DNA of 64,000 nucleotides from SCTD01 sp963781675 (lineage in GTDB: Bacteria > Actinomycetota > Actinomycetes > Mycobacteriales > SCTD01), in assembly GCA_963781675.1 (NCBI GenBank), contig CAWAGF010000002.1, positions 372,001 to 436,000 on the forward strand. The letters are read 5' to 3'. The first letter of the stretch is position 1, and every line of letters starts with the position of its first letter. The notes under the pieces were generated by a model. That model made no database searches and was not told where the DNA came from. It saw only the letters and a list, made by a program, of their open reading frames with translations. The translations under genes and the position numbers were made by a program. This document shows positions 11,883 through 19,720 of this stretch, in pieces.

Positions 11883-12494
11883 GTGCAGACGCCCCACCTC
11901 CGGCTCGAGGAGAGCGGCGAGACCTTCGCGCTCACCGGCGAGGTGACGACGGTGGGCCGCGGCCGGGGTGTCGACATCGTGCTCGACGACCCCAGCGTCT
12001 CGCGGCTGCACGCCGAGCTGGTCCGCCGTGGCGAGCACGTCTACGTGAGCGACCTCGGGCTCTCGACGAACGGCACCCGGGTCAACGGGCGGCCGGTCGG
12101 CCAGCGGGTCCTCAGCGACGGCGACGTGCTGTCCTTCGGCGCCTGCCGCACGCGCGTCACCGGCATCTCCGCCGACCTCTCCGACGACACCGTCGAGCTG
12201 CGCCGCATGAGCGCGCCCGACCTCACCCGCCGCGAGTGCGAGGTGCTCACGTCGCTGTGCCGCCCGGCGCTGCAGCAGGACGCGTTCGTCGCGCCGGCCA
12301 CGGCCAAGGACATCGCCGACGAGCTGGTCGTCACCGAGGCCGCCGTCAAGCAGCACCTGCTGCGGCTCTACGTGAAGTTCCGGATCCCCGAGGGCGTCAA
12401 CCGCCGGGCCCGCCTGGCCAACGAGGTCATCAGCTCGGGCGTCGTGCGCCCGCTGCCCGCGGACGTCGAGGAGTCGATCCGCCGCGCCGGCTAG
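11883..12494 (+). CDS. FHA domain protein with C-terminal helix-turn-helix
   Basis: A 203-residue cytoplasmic regulator. The FHA domain (about 5-95) has the phosphothreonine-binding signature: GRGRGVDIVLDDPSVSRLHA and LSTNGTRVNGRPV. The C-terminal half (about 115-195) is a DNA-binding module starting with LTRRECEVLTSLCRP and continuing ATAKDIADELVVTEAAVKQH, resembling a winged or LuxR-like HTH. FHA proteins read threonine phosphorylation, so this could link a Ser/Thr kinase to transcription. GTG start with a good ribosome site (GGAGGA, 11869-11874). It is convergent with folD, and the two stop codons share one CTAG. Confidence 0.75.
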   Translation: MQTPHLRLEESGETFALTGEVTTVGRGRGVDIVLDDPSVSRLHAELVRRGEHVYVSDLGLSTNGTRVNGRPVGQRVLSDGDVLSFGACRTRVTGISADLSDDTVELRRMSAPDLTRRECEVLTSLCRPALQQDAFVAPATAKDIADELVVTEAAVKQHLLRLYVKFRIPEGVNRRARLANEVISSGVVRPLPADVEESIRRAG

Positions 12495-13355
12495 ACGCAG
12501 CCCGGCCCGTCGCTCCGCAGCCTCCACGCAGTTCTTGAAGAGCATCGCGACGGTCGTCGGGCCGACGCCGCCGACGCGCGGCGTCATCGCACCGGCCACC
12601 TCGTTGCAGGCCTCGTCCACGTCGGGCAGCAGCTTCTTGCCCTCGTAGCGGACGCCGCCGCCGATGACGGTCGCGCCGGGGGTGATGTGCTCCGGCTGCA
12701 GGATGTACGGGACGCCCACCGCGGCGATCACGACTGACGCGCGGCGGGTGTACTCCGGCCAGTCCTGGACCCCGGTGTGCACCACGGTGACGGCTGCGTT
12801 GGCCGTGTCGCGCTTCTGCGAGAGCAGCAGCGCGAGCGGGCGGCCCAGGGTGGTGCCGCGGCCGAGGATGCAGACCTCTTGACCGGCAACGTGGATCTCG
12901 TAGTGCGCGAGCAGCGCCTCGATGCCGGCCGGGGTGCACGGGACCGGCCCCGCCATCGACAGCGCGAGCCGGCCCATGTTCACCGGGTGCAGGCCGTCGA
13001 CGTCCTTGTCCGGGTCCATCTCGAGCAGCGCGGCCTCGAAGTCGACCTGCTTGGGCGTCGGGTGCTGCACGAGCATCGCGTCGCAGGTCGGATCGTCGTT
13101 GAGGCGCCGGATCGCGGCCACGACGTCCGCCGTGGTGGCGTCGTCGCCGAGCCGCTCGTGCGGGCTGGTGAAGCCGAGCTCCTCCGCCTTGCGCATCTTC
13201 ATGCCGACGTAGCCCGAGGAGGCGCTGTCGCTCCCGACGAGAACGGTCCCGAGGCCGGGGCGGTGCCCGGCGGCGACGAGCCGCTCGATGCGGGGCGCGA
13301 GGTCGGCGAAGACCGCCTCCGCGACGGGGGCTCCGGGCAGCATCCTGGCGGTCAC
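12491..13355 (-). CDS. folD: Methylenetetrahydrofolate dehydrogenase/cyclohydrolase, apparent insertion near the stop
   Basis: Bifunctional FolD, about 287 residues, making 10-formyl-THF from 5,10-methylene-THF for purine synthesis. Visible are the SGYVGMKMRKAEELGF active-site helix (Tyr and Lys), LVQHPTPKQVD, DGLHPVNMGRL, PCTPAGIEALL and the nucleotide loop GRGTTLGRPLALLL. The C-terminus FKNCVEAAERRA is normal, but as written the frame then runs on for 1.4 kb through other genes. Removing one G from the GGG near 12501 brings a TAG into frame at 12493-12491, on the same CTAG that ends the FHA gene. GTG start at 13355 with a TAGGGT box six bases upstream, suggesting a leaderless message. purH and purN lie nearby in the same pathway. 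Confidence 0.9.
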
Positions 13356-13373
13356 GCTGTCACCCTAGGACCC
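13356..13373. promoter_or_regulatory. Compact divergent promoter between folD and a methyltransferase gene
   Basis: Only 18 bp separate two GTG start codons on opposite strands. The centre is the palindrome CCTAGG (13364-13369). On the minus strand it reads TAGGGT, a good TANNNT -10 box six bases before the folD GTG. On the plus strand TAGGAC is a weaker box before the methyltransferase GTG. Both messages would then be leaderless. Positions and spacing are seen; activity is inferred. Confidence 0.5.
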
Positions 13374-14009
13374 GTGAGCACTCCCTGGCGCAGTCCCTTT
13401 CCGGCGGGCTTCTTCGACCGCCAGGACGACCGCGACGACGCCGACTTCTACGCGGCGCCGCGCTTCGTCACCCACCTCGACGACGCGGCGATCGGCGGGG
13501 TGCGGGCGCTCTACGCCGAGCTCGGCGTCGAGGGCGACGTGCTCGACCTGATGTCGTCGTGGGTGAGCCACCTCCCCCGGCCGCCGCGGTCGCTGACCGT
13601 GCTCGGCATGAACGCCGCCGAGCTGGCGGCGAACCCGCTGGCGACCGACGTCGTGCTGCAGGACCTGAACCGCGACCCGCGCCTGCCGTTCGCCGACGCC
13701 AGCTTCGACGCCGTCCTGAACTGCGTGTCCGTGGACTACCTCGTGCGCCCCGTCGAGGTGTACGCCGAGGTCGCCCGGGTGCTGCGACCCGGCGGCGTGA
13801 GCGTCTGCACGTTCAGCAACCGCTGCTTCCCGAGCAAGGCGGTCCGGGGGTGGCTCGGCACTGACGACGCGACGCACTGCGCGATCGTCGCGGAGTACCA
13901 CCGGCAGGCCGGCGGCTTCGAGGAGCCGGTCGCCGAGCAGCGGCTGGGCGGAAGCAGCAGCGACCCGCTGTGGGCGGTCTGGGCGCGCCGCACCGCCGCA
14001 CCGCCGTGA
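13374..14009 (+). CDS. Class I SAM-dependent methyltransferase-like protein
   Basis: A 211-residue cytoplasmic protein of the methyltransferase_11 type. Later motifs are clear: DLNRDPRLPFADASFDAVL (motif II/III region, with the acidic DL and the FDAVLNCVS strand) and EVARVLRPGGVSVCTFSNRC. Motif I, normally a glycine-rich loop, reads GDVLDLMSSWVSHLP and has no G-x-G. This variant is known in a subset of the family, so it could be either active or degenerate. Substrate unknown. GTG start 13374 with no Shine-Dalgarno; divergent from folD by 18 bp. The stop codon TGA lies within the palindromic element that starts at 14006. Confidence 0.65.
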   Translation: MSTPWRSPFPAGFFDRQDDRDDADFYAAPRFVTHLDDAAIGGVRALYAELGVEGDVLDLMSSWVSHLPRPPRSLTVLGMNAAELAANPLATDVVLQDLNRDPRLPFADASFDAVLNCVSVDYLVRPVEVYAEVARVLRPGGVSVCTFSNRCFPSKAVRGWLGTDDATHCAIVAEYHRQAGGFEEPVAEQRLGGSSSDPLWAVWARRTAAPP

Positions 14010-14078
14010 TCCACAGAAGGATCGACGGCCTCAGCGACTGTCGCGGGGCCTGACGCCGTCGAACCTTCTGTGGATCAC
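14006..14078. repeat. 73-bp palindromic element, copy 1 (29-nt arms, 15-nt loop)
   Basis: Left arm 14006-14034 and right arm 14050-14078 are inverted repeats of 29 nt with two mismatches, around a 15-nt loop. The outer ends read GTGATCCACAGAAGG and CCTTCTGTGGATCAC. The left arm is identical over all 29 nt to the complement of the right arm of copy 2 at 26274-26346. It lies between convergent genes, and its first bases include the TGA of the methyltransferase gene. It could be a two-way terminator, a REP-like element or a very small transposon remnant. There is no U-tract. Confidence 0.85.
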
Positions 14079-14093
14079 CAGGAGTCCGGGGGG

Positions 14094-14657
14094 TCAGCCG
14101 TCCACCACCGCGCCGCGGGCCTGCGCCAGCAGCACGGCCTGCGCCAGGTCGATCCGCACGTCCTGCCAGTCGACGCCGTCGACGTCGCACCCGTCGAGCC
14201 GCGCTCCGCGCAGGTCGGCGCCTCGCAGGCGCACGCCCCGCAGCCGCGCCCGGGACAGGTCCGCGGCCGTGAGGTCGCAGCCGGCCAGGTCGGCGTCGGT
14301 GAGGTCCGCCTCCGCGAGCACCACCCCCGGCAGGCCCACACCGCGCAGGTCGGCCGCGCGCAGCGACACGTACGAGAAGTCGCCGCCCTCCACGGTCAGC
14401 GGCCGCAGGTGGGCGCGCACGAACGTGGAGCCGGTCAGCTTGCAGCCGCGCAGCACCGACCCGAACAGCCGTACCCGCTCCATCCGGCAGCCGAGGAACG
14501 CGCAGGTGTCGAGCACCGCGCTCGTCAGCTCCGCGCCGGACAGGTCGCAGTCCTCGAACACGACCCGCGTGAGCACCGACTCGGAGAGGTCGGCGCCGAC
14601 CAGCCGCTCGCCGGTGAAGCTCTGCCCGGTGACCGTCTCCCGCGAGAGGTCCAGCAC
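14094..14657 (-). CDS. Pentapeptide repeat protein
   Basis: A 187-residue protein built almost wholly of A(D/N)LXX pentapeptide repeats, for example VGADLSESVL, LAEADLTDADLAGCDLTAAD, and LRGVRLRGADLRGARLDG near the C-terminus. Such repeats form a right-handed square beta-helix. Qnr and McbG proteins of this size mimic DNA and protect gyrase, but many other pentapeptide proteins have no known role and the sequence alone does not separate them. GTG start at 14657, one base after the TGA of the LLM oxidoreductase gene, so it is co-expressed with that gene. Downstream, 15 bp on, is palindromic element copy 1. Confidence 0.8.
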   Translation of the reverse strand: MLDLSRETVTGQSFTGERLVGADLSESVLTRVVFEDCDLSGAELTSAVLDTCAFLGCRMERVRLFGSVLRGCKLTGSTFVRAHLRPLTVEGGDFSYVSLRAADLRGVGLPGVVLAEADLTDADLAGCDLTAADLSRARLRGVRLRGADLRGARLDGCDVDGVDWQDVRIDLAQAVLLAQARGAVVDG

Positions 14658-14658
14658 G

Positions 14659-15516
14659 TCAGCCGAGCTCGGCCAGCCGGGGCACCAGCTCGGCGCAGGC
14701 GCGGGCGGTCCACGCCGCGGGCTCGGGGCCCGGGGGGCCCACCCACACCTGCTCGACCCCGAGGTCGGCGTAGGCGGCGGCGGTCGACAGGAAGGCGTCG
14801 AGGTCGGCGAGCGGGTCGGCGCCGCTGATGACGGTGCGCTGCACCTGCGCCGGGTCGCGGCCGACGTCCGCGCAGTGCTGGTCCAGCACGGCGAGCTTGT
14901 GCGCCACCTCCTCGGGACCGGTGCCGAACAGGTTGCAGGCGTCGGCGTACTGCGCGACGAGCCGCAGCGTCTTCTTCTCGCCGGAGCCGCCGACGAGCAC
15001 GCGCGGCCGGTGCAGCGGGGCAGGCACGCACACGGTCTCGGCCAGCCGGTAGTGCGTGCCGTCGTACGGGCCGTCGTCGTCGCTCCACATCTGCCGGCAG
15101 ACCTGCAGCGCCTCCTCGAGCCGCTCGAAGCGCTCGGACGTCGGCGGGAAGGGGACGCCGAGGCCGAGGTGCTCGCGGTCGTACCAGGCGGCGCCGATGC
15201 CCAGCATCGCCCGACCGCCGGACAGCACGTCCAGCGTCGCGACGGTCTTGGCGAGCAGACCGGGGTGGCGGTACGTCACCCCGGTCACGAGCAGGCCCAG
15301 CTCGATCCGCGAGGTGTGCGCGGCCGCGAAGCCGAGCGCGGTGTAGCCGTCCAGCATCGGCTCGGACGGGCCGCCGAGCTGCTCCATCTGGAACCAGTGG
15401 TCCATCAGCGTGAGCGTCGCGGCGCCGCCGTCCTCGGCCGCACGGGCGGTGTCCCGCAGCCCGGCCGCGACGTCGGTCATCCCGCTGAAGCTGGCCAGGT
15501 GGATCGCGAGGCGCAT
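14659..15516 (-). CDS. LLM class F420-dependent oxidoreductase
   Basis: Luciferase-like monooxygenase family, 285 residues, probably F420-dependent as usual in actinobacteria. Features are the N-terminal beta strand LAIHLASF, the MDHWFQMEQ segment, SRIELGLLVTGVTYRHPGLLAKTVATLD with the family's RHP motif, GRAMLGIGAAWYDREHLGLG, and RVLVGGSGEKKTLRLVAQYAD. Substrate cannot be predicted. The stop is followed after one base by the GTG of the pentapeptide gene. The start at ATG 15516 lies 15 bases beyond the downstream edge of purH, so it may be co-transcribed with purN-purH. Confidence 0.85.
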   Translation of the reverse strand: MRLAIHLASFSGMTDVAAGLRDTARAAEDGGAATLTLMDHWFQMEQLGGPSEPMLDGYTALGFAAAHTSRIELGLLVTGVTYRHPGLLAKTVATLDVLSGGRAMLGIGAAWYDREHLGLGVPFPPTSERFERLEEALQVCRQMWSDDDGPYDGTHYRLAETVCVPAPLHRPRVLVGGSGEKKTLRLVAQYADACNLFGTGPEEVAHKLAVLDQHCADVGRDPAQVQRTVISGADPLADLDAFLSTAAAYADLGVEQVWVGPPGPEPAAWTARACAELVPRLAELG

Positions 15517-15531
15517 GCCCCGCAGCCTGCA

Positions 15532-17083
15532 CTAGTGGGCGAAGTGCCGCGTCCCGGTCAGGTACAGCGTCACGCCGGCAGCCGTCGCGGCGGCGACGAC
15601 CTCCTCGTCCCGCACCGACCCACCGGGCTGCGCGACGGCGCGGACGCCCGCGTCGAGCAGCACCTGCAGGCCGTCGGCGAAGGGGAAGAACGCGTCGGAG
15701 GCGGCGACCGCGCCCGCGGCCCGCTCCCCGGCGCGCGCGACGGCGAGCTTGGCCGCGTCGACGCGGTTGACCTGGCCCATGCCGACGCCGACGGTGGCGC
15801 CACCGGAGGCGAGCAGGATGGCGTTCGACTTCACCGATCGGCAGGCGCGCCAGGCGAAGGCGAGGTCGGCGAGCACCTCCGGCGAGGCGGCCTCGCCGGT
15901 GGCGAGCGTCCACGTCGCCGGGTCGTCGGTGTCGGTGAACACGTCGGCGGACTGCATGAGCAGGCCGCCGCTGATCGGCCGCGTCTCCACGCGCGCACCG
16001 GCCGGCACCTCCGGCGCGACGAGCACGCGGATCGACGGCTTGCGCGAGAGCACCTCGACCGCGCCGTCCTCGTACGCCGGGGCGACGACGACCTCGGTGA
16101 AGATCTCCGCGACCTGCTCGGCCATGGCGACGCTGACCGGGCGGTTCACGGCGATGACGCCGCCGAAGGCCGACACCGGGTCGCACGCGTGCGCCTTGCG
16201 GTGCGCGTCCGCGACGTCGGTGCCCACGGCGATGCCGCACGGGTTGGCGTGCTTGATGATCGCCACGCACGGGTCGGCGAAGTCGTACGCCGCCCGCCGC
16301 GCGGCATCGGTGTCGACGAAGTTGTTGTAGGACATCGGCTTGCCGTGCAGCTGCTCCGCACCGGCCAGGCCGCCGCCGGCGTGCTCCTCGACGTAGAGGG
16401 CCGCGGCCTGGTGCGGGTTCTCGCCGTAGCGCAGCACGTCGGCGCGCGTCCACGACGCGGCCGCCCAGCCCGGCCACGGGTCGCCGTCCGGCGCCAGCAC
16501 GTTGCCCATCCAGCTCGCGACGGCGATGTCGTACGCCGCGGTGTGCCGGAACGCCTGCACCGCAAGAGCTTGCCGCTGCTCCAGGGTGGTGCCGCCGACG
16601 GCGACCGCCTCCAGCACCTCGCCGTACGACGTGGGGCTCGACGACGACCGCGACCGACGGGTGGTTCTTCGCGGCAGCGCGGACCATCGTCGGGCCGCCG
16701 ATGTCGATCTGCTCCACGCACTCGTCCGGAGTGGCGCCGGAGGCGACGGTGGCGGCGAACGGGTAGAGGTTCACGACGACGAGCTCGAACGGCTCGATGC
16801 CCAGCTGCTCGAGCTGCGCGATGTGGTCGGTCAGCCGCAGGTCGGCGAGGATCCCGGCGTGCACGTGCGGGTGCAGCGTCTTGACCCGGCCGTCCAGGCA
16901 CTCGGGGAAGCCGGTCAGCTCGTCGACGGCGGTGACGGCGAGGCCCGCCTCGCGCAGCTTGTTCGCGGTGGAGCCGGTCGACACGATCTCGACGCCGGCG
17001 GCCGCGAGGCCCTGCCCGAGCTCGATGAGGCCGGTCTTGTCGAAGACGCTGACGAGCGCCCTGCGCACGGGGGTGCGGGTCAT
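15532..17083 (-). CDS. purH: Bifunctional AICAR transformylase/IMP cyclohydrolase, one apparent insertion
   Basis: PurH performs the last two steps of IMP synthesis. The N-terminal MGS-like cyclohydrolase domain starts RRALVSVFDKTGLIELGQGL and has VSTGSTANKLREAG and GRVKTLHPHVHAGILA. The C-terminal transformylase domain has RYGENPHQAA, KHANPCGIAVG, SAFGGVIAVNRPV, SNAILLA and DAFFPFADG, ending in TRHFAH. About 516 residues after removing one C from the CCCC run near 16632, which joins VVVEP to TSYGEVLEAVAVGG. The ATG at 17083 overlaps the purN TGA as ATGA. folD upstream provides its formyl donor. Uncorrected, the protein would break at the domain boundary, which is not expected for an essential biosynthetic gene. 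Confidence 0.92.
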
Positions 17084-17679
17084 CCGAACCTCACGGTCCT
17101 TCCCTGGACGGTCCAGCCCTCGCGGGCCAGCCGGTCGATCGCCTCGACGTAGAGCGGTCGCTCGACGTCCTGGATGCGGCTCTGCAGCGCGGCCTCGTCG
17201 TCGCCGTCCAGCACCGGCACCGCGGCCTGCGCGATGACCGGTCCGGTGTCGACGCCCTCGTCCACGAAGTGGACGGTCACGCCGCTGACCCGCACGCCGT
17301 ACGCCAGCGCGTCGGCGACGGCGTGCGCGCCGGGGAAGCTCGGCAGCAGCGCGGGGTGGGTGTTGACCACGCGGCCGGGGAACCGCGCGAGGAAGTCCTG
17401 CGACAGGATCCGCATGAAGCCGGCGCAGACCACGAGGTCGGGCGCGTGCTCGGCGACGGCGTCGGCCAGGGCGGTGTTCCACGCGTCGCGGTCGGGGCTG
17501 TCGGCCAGCGCGCAGGTGAACGTCGGCGCACCCGCCTCCGCCGCGCGCTCGAGCGCCCGCGCCCCGGGCCTGTCCGACCCGACGGCCACGACGTCGTACG
17601 ACGACCCGGCCGCCGCGTCGAGCAGCGCCTGCAGGGTCGAGCCGCTGCCGGAGGCCAGCACGACCAGGCGCGCGGTCAG
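17080..17679 (-). CDS. purN: Phosphoribosylglycinamide formyltransferase
   Basis: GAR transformylase using 10-formyl-THF, about 199 residues. Motifs: VVLASGSGSTLQALLDA (substrate phosphate loop), VVCAGFMRILS, PGRVVNTHPALLPSFPGAHA with the catalytic Asn and His, and VHFVDEGVDTGPVIAQ with the catalytic Asp. The start is unusual. GTG 17661 would cut off the first beta strand and lies about 22 nt from the only Shine-Dalgarno (GGAGGAG). A CTG at 17679 has correct spacing and keeps the RLVVLAS strand. Overlaps purH by four bases. A TAGGTT box at 17718-17713 is a probable -10. Confidence 0.88.
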   Translation of the reverse strand: MTARLVVLASGSGSTLQALLDAAAGSSYDVVAVGSDRPGARALERAAEAGAPTFTCALADSPDRDAWNTALADAVAEHAPDLVVCAGFMRILSQDFLARFPGRVVNTHPALLPSFPGAHAVADALAYGVRVSGVTVHFVDEGVDTGPVIAQAAVPVLDGDDEAALQSRIQDVERPLYVEAIDRLAREGWTVQGRTVRFG

Positions 17680-17712
17680 GGCTCCTCCTCGGGCGGTCGG
17701 CGGGACGCAGCG

Positions 17713-17718
17713 AACCTA
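17713..17718 (-). promoter_or_regulatory. Probable -10 box for purN-purH
   Basis: TAGGTT on the minus strand fits TANNNT. Transcription would begin near 17706, giving a leader of roughly 27 nt that contains the GGAGGAG ribosome site before the CTG at 17679. No convincing -35 hexamer was found. Confidence 0.4.
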
Positions 17719-17829
17719 CCGGTGCGGCATGTCGCGGTTGTCCCTGCCGCATGATCGGGTAGGCCTTCCACGAGGGCGGCGACCGTCGCCGGATGGGCGG
17801 CCGGTGGCCGCACGGCAGGAAGGACGACG

Positions 17830-18363
17830 GTGACTGCACCCCAGGACCCGTTCAGCACTCCCCCCGGCGACGGCACCCCGCCGCCCGCGGGCTACGGCGC
17901 CCCGAGCGGGGAGCCCGCCGGCTACGGCCAGCCGGCCGGTGGCTTCGGCGCCCCGACGTACGGGCAGCAGCCGGGCGGCTTCGGCGCGCCCGGCGGCTTC
18001 GGCGGCCACGTCGCGCCCCGGAACGGGTTCGGCGTCGCCGCGCTCGTGCTCGGCATCCTCGCGCTGGTCACCAGCATCACCGTCGTCGGCGGCGTCCTCC
18101 TGGGCATCGCGGCGATCGTCTTCGGCGTCCTCGGCCGTGGCCGGGCCAAGAAGGGCCAGGCCACCAACGGCGGCATGGCGCTGGCCGGCCTGATCCTCGG
18201 CGTGCTCGGGCTGGTGCTGTCGATCGTCCTGGCGGCGGCCGTCGGGTCGGTGCTGAGCCGCGGCGACTTCGGCACCCTCACCGAGTGCCTGGACGACGCC
18301 GGCAACGACCAGGCCGCGATCGACGACTGCTCCGCGGAGTTCCAGGACAGCGTCAACGGCTGA
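17830..18363 (+). CDS. DUF4190 domain-containing membrane protein
   Basis: A 177-residue protein: a Pro/Gly/Tyr-rich, low-complexity N-terminal tail (about 1-65, with recurring PxGYG and GGFGAP units), then two adjacent membrane helices with the DUF4190 pattern (GVAALVLGILALVTSI and GMALAGLILGVLGLVLSI) and a short acidic C-terminus with two cysteines (TECLDDAG, DDCSAEFQ). Function unknown; such proteins are common in actinobacterial envelopes. GTG start with AGGAAGGA about 10 nt upstream. A strong hairpin terminator follows 14 bp after the stop. Confidence 0.8.
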   Translation: MTAPQDPFSTPPGDGTPPPAGYGAPSGEPAGYGQPAGGFGAPTYGQQPGGFGAPGGFGGHVAPRNGFGVAALVLGILALVTSITVVGGVLLGIAAIVFGVLGRGRAKKGQATNGGMALAGLILGVLGLVLSIVLAAAVGSVLSRGDFGTLTECLDDAGNDQAAIDDCSAEFQDSVNG

Positions 18364-18376
18364 CGCCACCTGCGAC

Positions 18377-18405
18377 GGGCCCGGCCTCCTCGAGGGGCCG
18401 GGCCC
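18377..18405. terminator. Bidirectional hairpin terminator
   Basis: Perfect 10-bp GC stem: GGGCCCGGCC at 18377-18386 with GGCCGGGCCC at 18396-18405, around a 9-nt loop. It lies between the convergent DUF4190 and DUF6350 genes and can serve both. There is no U-tract, as is common in actinobacteria. Confidence 0.75.
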
Positions 18406-18420
18406 TCGTCGTCTCCAGGG

Positions 18421-19605
18421 TCAGGACAGGTGACGGGCCCGGCGCACCAGCGCGCCGGGCACCGCCCCGGTGGCGACGGCCGCTGTCACCGCCGCGAAGA
18501 CCGCCAGGGGCGACGGGCCGAGGTCGACCAGCCGCTCGCCGCCGACCGCTCCGCCGGACAGCCAGGCCAGCACGCCGAGCACGGCGCCGCAGACCGGCCC
18601 GACGGCAGCGGCCTCGAGCGCGGTGCGCGACCAGGACGCGCACGCGTCGCCGAGCTCGCGGGCCACCAGCAGGCCGCCCACGGCACCGGCCAGCACGGGG
18701 ACCGCCAGCACGAGGACCGCGGCCCACTCCGGGACGCCCTCGCCCGGCAGCGCGGCCAGCAGCGGCAGGGCCGGCACCGGACCGAGCTCGTGGCCGAACG
18801 GCCCCACGGCGGTGCCGACGCCGACGGCGAAGCCGGGGCCGGCCAGCCACGAGGCGCCCCAGACGACGGCGTTCGGGACGAGCGCGAGCCCGGCCAGCAG
18901 CAGCGCGAAGCCGCCCAGCGCGCCGGGGTCGCTCGCCGCCGCCAGGTCGCTCGCCCGTGACCCGTGGACCGCGAGCGAGCCGCCGACGAGCAGGGCACCG
19001 GCGCCGAGCAGCAGGCCGACGGAAGCCGCCCCCGCGGTAGCCAGCCGCCGGGTGCGGCGCGACAGCCCGGTCCAGCGCGCGCCGTCCGGGCGCAGGACGG
19101 CGTACGACGCTCCGGCCCCGCCGACGAGCAGCCCCCCGAGCAGCGACTGCACCGGTGACACGTGCACGTCCGGGCCGGAGCAGACCAGCGCGACGAGCAT
19201 CGCGAGCACGCCGTACGTGCCGGCCACGACGCCGGCCAGCCGCGTCGTGGCGGGCACGTCCCGCGCGGCGACCGTCGTGAAGCGGCGCGCCAGCCAGAGC
19301 GGGAGCAGCAGCAGGCCGAGGGGGGTGAGGGCGTACCGGCCGCCCGGCACGTCGAGGGAGGCGCCGTGGGCGACCAGCCAGAAGCGACCACCGGCGCGGA
19401 CGGCCTCGCCCCAGCCGGTGCCCGAGCGGCTGTCGGTCGCCCAGACGACCAGCACCGGCAGCACGACGAGCAGCAGGCCGCAGACCGCGGCCCACAGCGC
19501 GGCGGCGGCGCCGACCGCGAGGGGGCTGCGCACCGGCTCCTCGGCGACGGGTCGGCGCGGGGGTCGCGGGAGCGGGCGGGCGGGCCGGTTCAGCGTCTCC
19601 GTCAT
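18421..19605 (-). CDS. DUF6350 family polytopic membrane protein
   Basis: A 394-residue integral membrane protein with about nine or ten hydrophobic helices and short loops, such as ALWAAVCGLLLVVLPVLVVW, LTPLGLLLLPLWLARR and AAVLVLAVPVLAGAVGGLLV. It matches the DUF6350 family (actinobacterial, unknown function), which lies next to purN in Streptomyces, and the position agrees here. The N-terminus is cytoplasmic, rich in Arg and Pro. The ATG at 19605 gives an N-terminus MTETLNRPAR. No catalytic motif is visible; a transporter or envelope role is speculation. Confidence 0.75.
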   Translation of the reverse strand: MTETLNRPARPLPRPPRRPVAEEPVRSPLAVGAAAALWAAVCGLLLVVLPVLVVWATDSRSGTGWGEAVRAGGRFWLVAHGASLDVPGGRYALTPLGLLLLPLWLARRFTTVAARDVPATTRLAGVVAGTYGVLAMLVALVCSGPDVHVSPVQSLLGGLLVGGAGASYAVLRPDGARWTGLSRRTRRLATAGAASVGLLLGAGALLVGGSLAVHGSRASDLAAASDPGALGGFALLLAGLALVPNAVVWGASWLAGPGFAVGVGTAVGPFGHELGPVPALPLLAALPGEGVPEWAAVLVLAVPVLAGAVGGLLVARELGDACASWSRTALEAAAVGPVCGAVLGVLAWLSGGAVGGERLVDLGPSPLAVFAAVTAAVATGAVPGALVRRARHLS

Positions 19606-19720
19606 GACCGCTCGACTGTCCCAGCCGCAGACGCTCCCGGCGGGACGGCTCGCCGGGCGGAAGGCGCTGGGTGGGGAGCGGCACCCGCGGCCGCTGGGCC
19701 GTGGACCGGGCGCGTAGGGC

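Noticed and set aside
14525..17839. A continuous 3.3-kb minus-strand frame through purH and purN
   Set aside because: It joins the purH N-terminal part with out-of-frame sequence of other genes; only the purH N-terminus is real.
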